Below the pieces are notes generated by a model. That model ran no database searches. It was not told where the DNA came from and saw nothing but the letters and a program-made list of their open reading frames with translations. From NCBI GenBank assembly GCA_009775355.1, contig VSPN01000001.1, positions 62,001 to 126,000 of the forward strand: DNA of 64,000 bases. The letters are read 5' to 3'. Position numbers and translations under genes: made by a program. The stretch comes from Muribaculaceae bacterium. Lineage in GTDB: Bacteria; Bacteroidota; Bacteroidia; Bacteroidales; Muribaculaceae. Positions within the stretch are counted from its first letter, which is position 1, and each line of letters opens with the position of its first letter. This document shows, in pieces, positions 63,176 to 64,000 of this stretch.

Positions 63176-63577
63176 ATGGAATATACACCTGAAAACATCA
63201 CGACGCTCGGAGAGGACGACATCTTCGTGTTCGGCAGCAATCTTGAGGGCATCCACGCAGGCGGCGCCGCGCGTGTGGCATATGAGCGCTTCGGCGCAGT
63301 AATGGGTAAAGGCTCCGGCCCACAGGGACAATCGTATGCGATACCTACCATGCAAGGGGGAGTCGAGACCATAAAGCCCTATGTCGACGAATTTATAAGA
63401 CTTGCACGCGAATGGGACCAGAACACATTTTATGTCACCCGCATCGGCTGCGGGATAGCCGGATTTACCGACGAGGAGATCGCCCCGCTGTTTGACGAGG
63501 CGTATGATCTCTACAACGTGCGGTTGCCGGAATCTTTCGCCCGCATCATACGCCGCAACCGCGGCCTGAATGAATAA
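63176..63577 (+). CDS. macro-like (A1S_2505-type) protein of unknown function
   Basis: A 133-residue protein with the opening pattern DDIFVFGSNLEGIHAGGAAR, a middle GKGSGPQGQSYAIPT and the late FYVTRIGCGIAGFTDEEIAPLF. This matches a family named after A1S_2505 whose fold resembles macro domains (ADP-ribose binders): a glycine-rich loop binding a phosphate is plausible. No substrate is known. Small, soluble and cytoplasmic. Upstream 215 bases have no other gene. Confidence 0.8.
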   Translation: MEYTPENITTLGEDDIFVFGSNLEGIHAGGAARVAYERFGAVMGKGSGPQGQSYAIPTMQGGVETIKPYVDEFIRLAREWDQNTFYVTRIGCGIAGFTDEEIAPLFDEAYDLYNVRLPESFARIIRRNRGLNE

Positions 63578-63639
63578 GACCCATCTCACAAAAAAATGTT
63601 TCGGCTGCTCAGCCACATCCTCTGACAATACACTCCCCC

Positions 63640-63696
63640 GGATGCCATAAAAGAAGGCGGACACCTCTGCGGTATCCGCCTTATTTTATGGCATCC
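63640..63696. terminator. bidirectional terminator between the macro-like gene and the ATPase gene
   Basis: Two stacked stems, GGATGCCATAAAA/TTTTATGGCATCC and AAGGCGGA/TCCGCCTT, separated by one G/A mismatch, close a 13-base loop. The A4/T4 blocks flank the inner stem on both strands, so it can act in both directions. Confidence 0.8.
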
Positions 63697-63727
63697 AGAC
63701 CTTCGTCCTGTTCGCTATACGGTCATG

Positions 63728-64000
63728 TCACTTTCTGAAAAGTCTGACAATTTCGCCGATCCAGAGCACGAGCGACGTCGAGGCTATGATTATCACCCAG
63801 TCTGAGAAGCGGAGAGGAACGACGTTGAAGAATTCGCCGCCGACGCTGACGATGAGGATCTGGCCCGCAAGGATTGCAAGCGAGATCAGCCCGAACCCGC
63901 TGCATCCCTTGAAATGGAATGCCGAACGACCTGTAGCAAACGCACGTGCGTTGAACATGTTCCAGAACTGCAGGAAGACAAAGATCGTGAAGAACAGTGA
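63728..64000 (-). CDS. calcium-translocating P-type ATPase, C-terminal part (cut by window end)
   Basis: Only the last 90 residues are in the window. They form membrane helices of the cation ATPase C-terminal domain: FFTIFVFLQFWNMFNARAF, AILAGQILIVSVGGEFF, PLRFSDWVIIIASTSLVLWIGEI and a final RLFRK. This is the PMCA/SERCA-type calcium pump ending. The catalytic DKTG motif lies to the right, outside the window. Confidence 0.9.
   Translation of the reverse strand, partial: SLFFTIFVFLQFWNMFNARAFATGRSAFHFKGCSGFGLISLAILAGQILIVSVGGEFFNVVPLRFSDWVIIIASTSLVLWIGEIVRLFRK

Noticed and set aside
62959..63192. 77-codon frame before the macro-like gene
   Set aside because: Low-complexity, no domain pattern, and it runs into the real gene in another frame.

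Overview
The window looks like chromosomal DNA of a Bacteroidales bacterium, most probably a Muribaculaceae-type gut organism (the family is inferred; the order is fairly secure). Reasons: promoters of the Bacteroidetes form (TTTG, 18-20 nt, TAnnTTTG), no evident Shine-Dalgarno sites, paired OmpA-like porins, a bacterial dipeptidyl peptidase III with the HECLGH motif, DUF4954, a C10 cysteine protease lipoprotein, a VKOR with a C39-like domain, and a BspA-like leucine-rich-repeat surface protein. The content is mainly housekeeping. I see no phage, integrase, transposase, CRISPR array or rRNA gene.

Layout. 1-3 kb: two tandem OmpA paralogues on the minus strand, each with its own terminator and with matching 5' leaders. 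3.4-13 kb, plus strand: a degenerate M23-peptidase-like membrane protein, dxr, rseP, an RlmI-like rRNA methyltransferase, dipeptidyl peptidase III, a short AlkD-like HEAT protein and htpG. 13.3-15.8 kb: an AT-rich pair of lipoproteins, a C10 protease and a serpin. 15.9-21 kb: a large PiT-type phosphate transporter, a histidine kinase/OmpR-type regulator pair and a DUF805 protein. 21-34.4 kb, minus strand: one ancient transcription/translation supercluster read as tRNA-Thr(TGT), tRNA-Tyr, tRNA-Gly, tRNA-Thr(GGT), tuf, tRNA-Trp, secE, nusG, rplK, rplA, rplJ, rplL, rpoB, rpoC, headed by a clear promoter. 34.5-42 kb: glmS, a small lipoprotein, a NYN-domain protein, and two M20C dipeptidases flanking an N-acetylmuramidase lipoprotein. 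42-50 kb: a possible tiny membrane protein, an OmpH/Skp-like lipoprotein, hflX coupled to DUF4954, valS, and a divergent alanine dehydrogenase gene. 50-56 kb: a BspA-like LRR protein, trpS, a fused SpmA-SpmB protein and L-serine ammonia-lyase. 56-60 kb, minus strand: a thioredoxin, a VKOR-family protein and a 49-residue peptide joined by two ATGA overlaps, then a GNAT, a SemiSWEET and a split ThrE exporter. 60-64 kb: a TSCPD protein, an O6-alkylguanine methyltransferase, a LytS/LytTR pair, a long imperfect palindrome, a macro-like protein and the C-terminus of a P-type calcium ATPase.

The most interesting items are (1) the previously unlisted 49-residue ORF (56021-56170) coupled to a VKOR fusion whose C39-like domain has lost its catalytic cysteine, in an operon with a thioredoxin; (2) the protease-serpin pair, whose predicted reactive bond is Met-Ser; (3) the 160-bp imperfect palindrome near 62.9 kb; and (4) the muropeptide-salvage-like cluster of two M20C peptidases and a muramidase.
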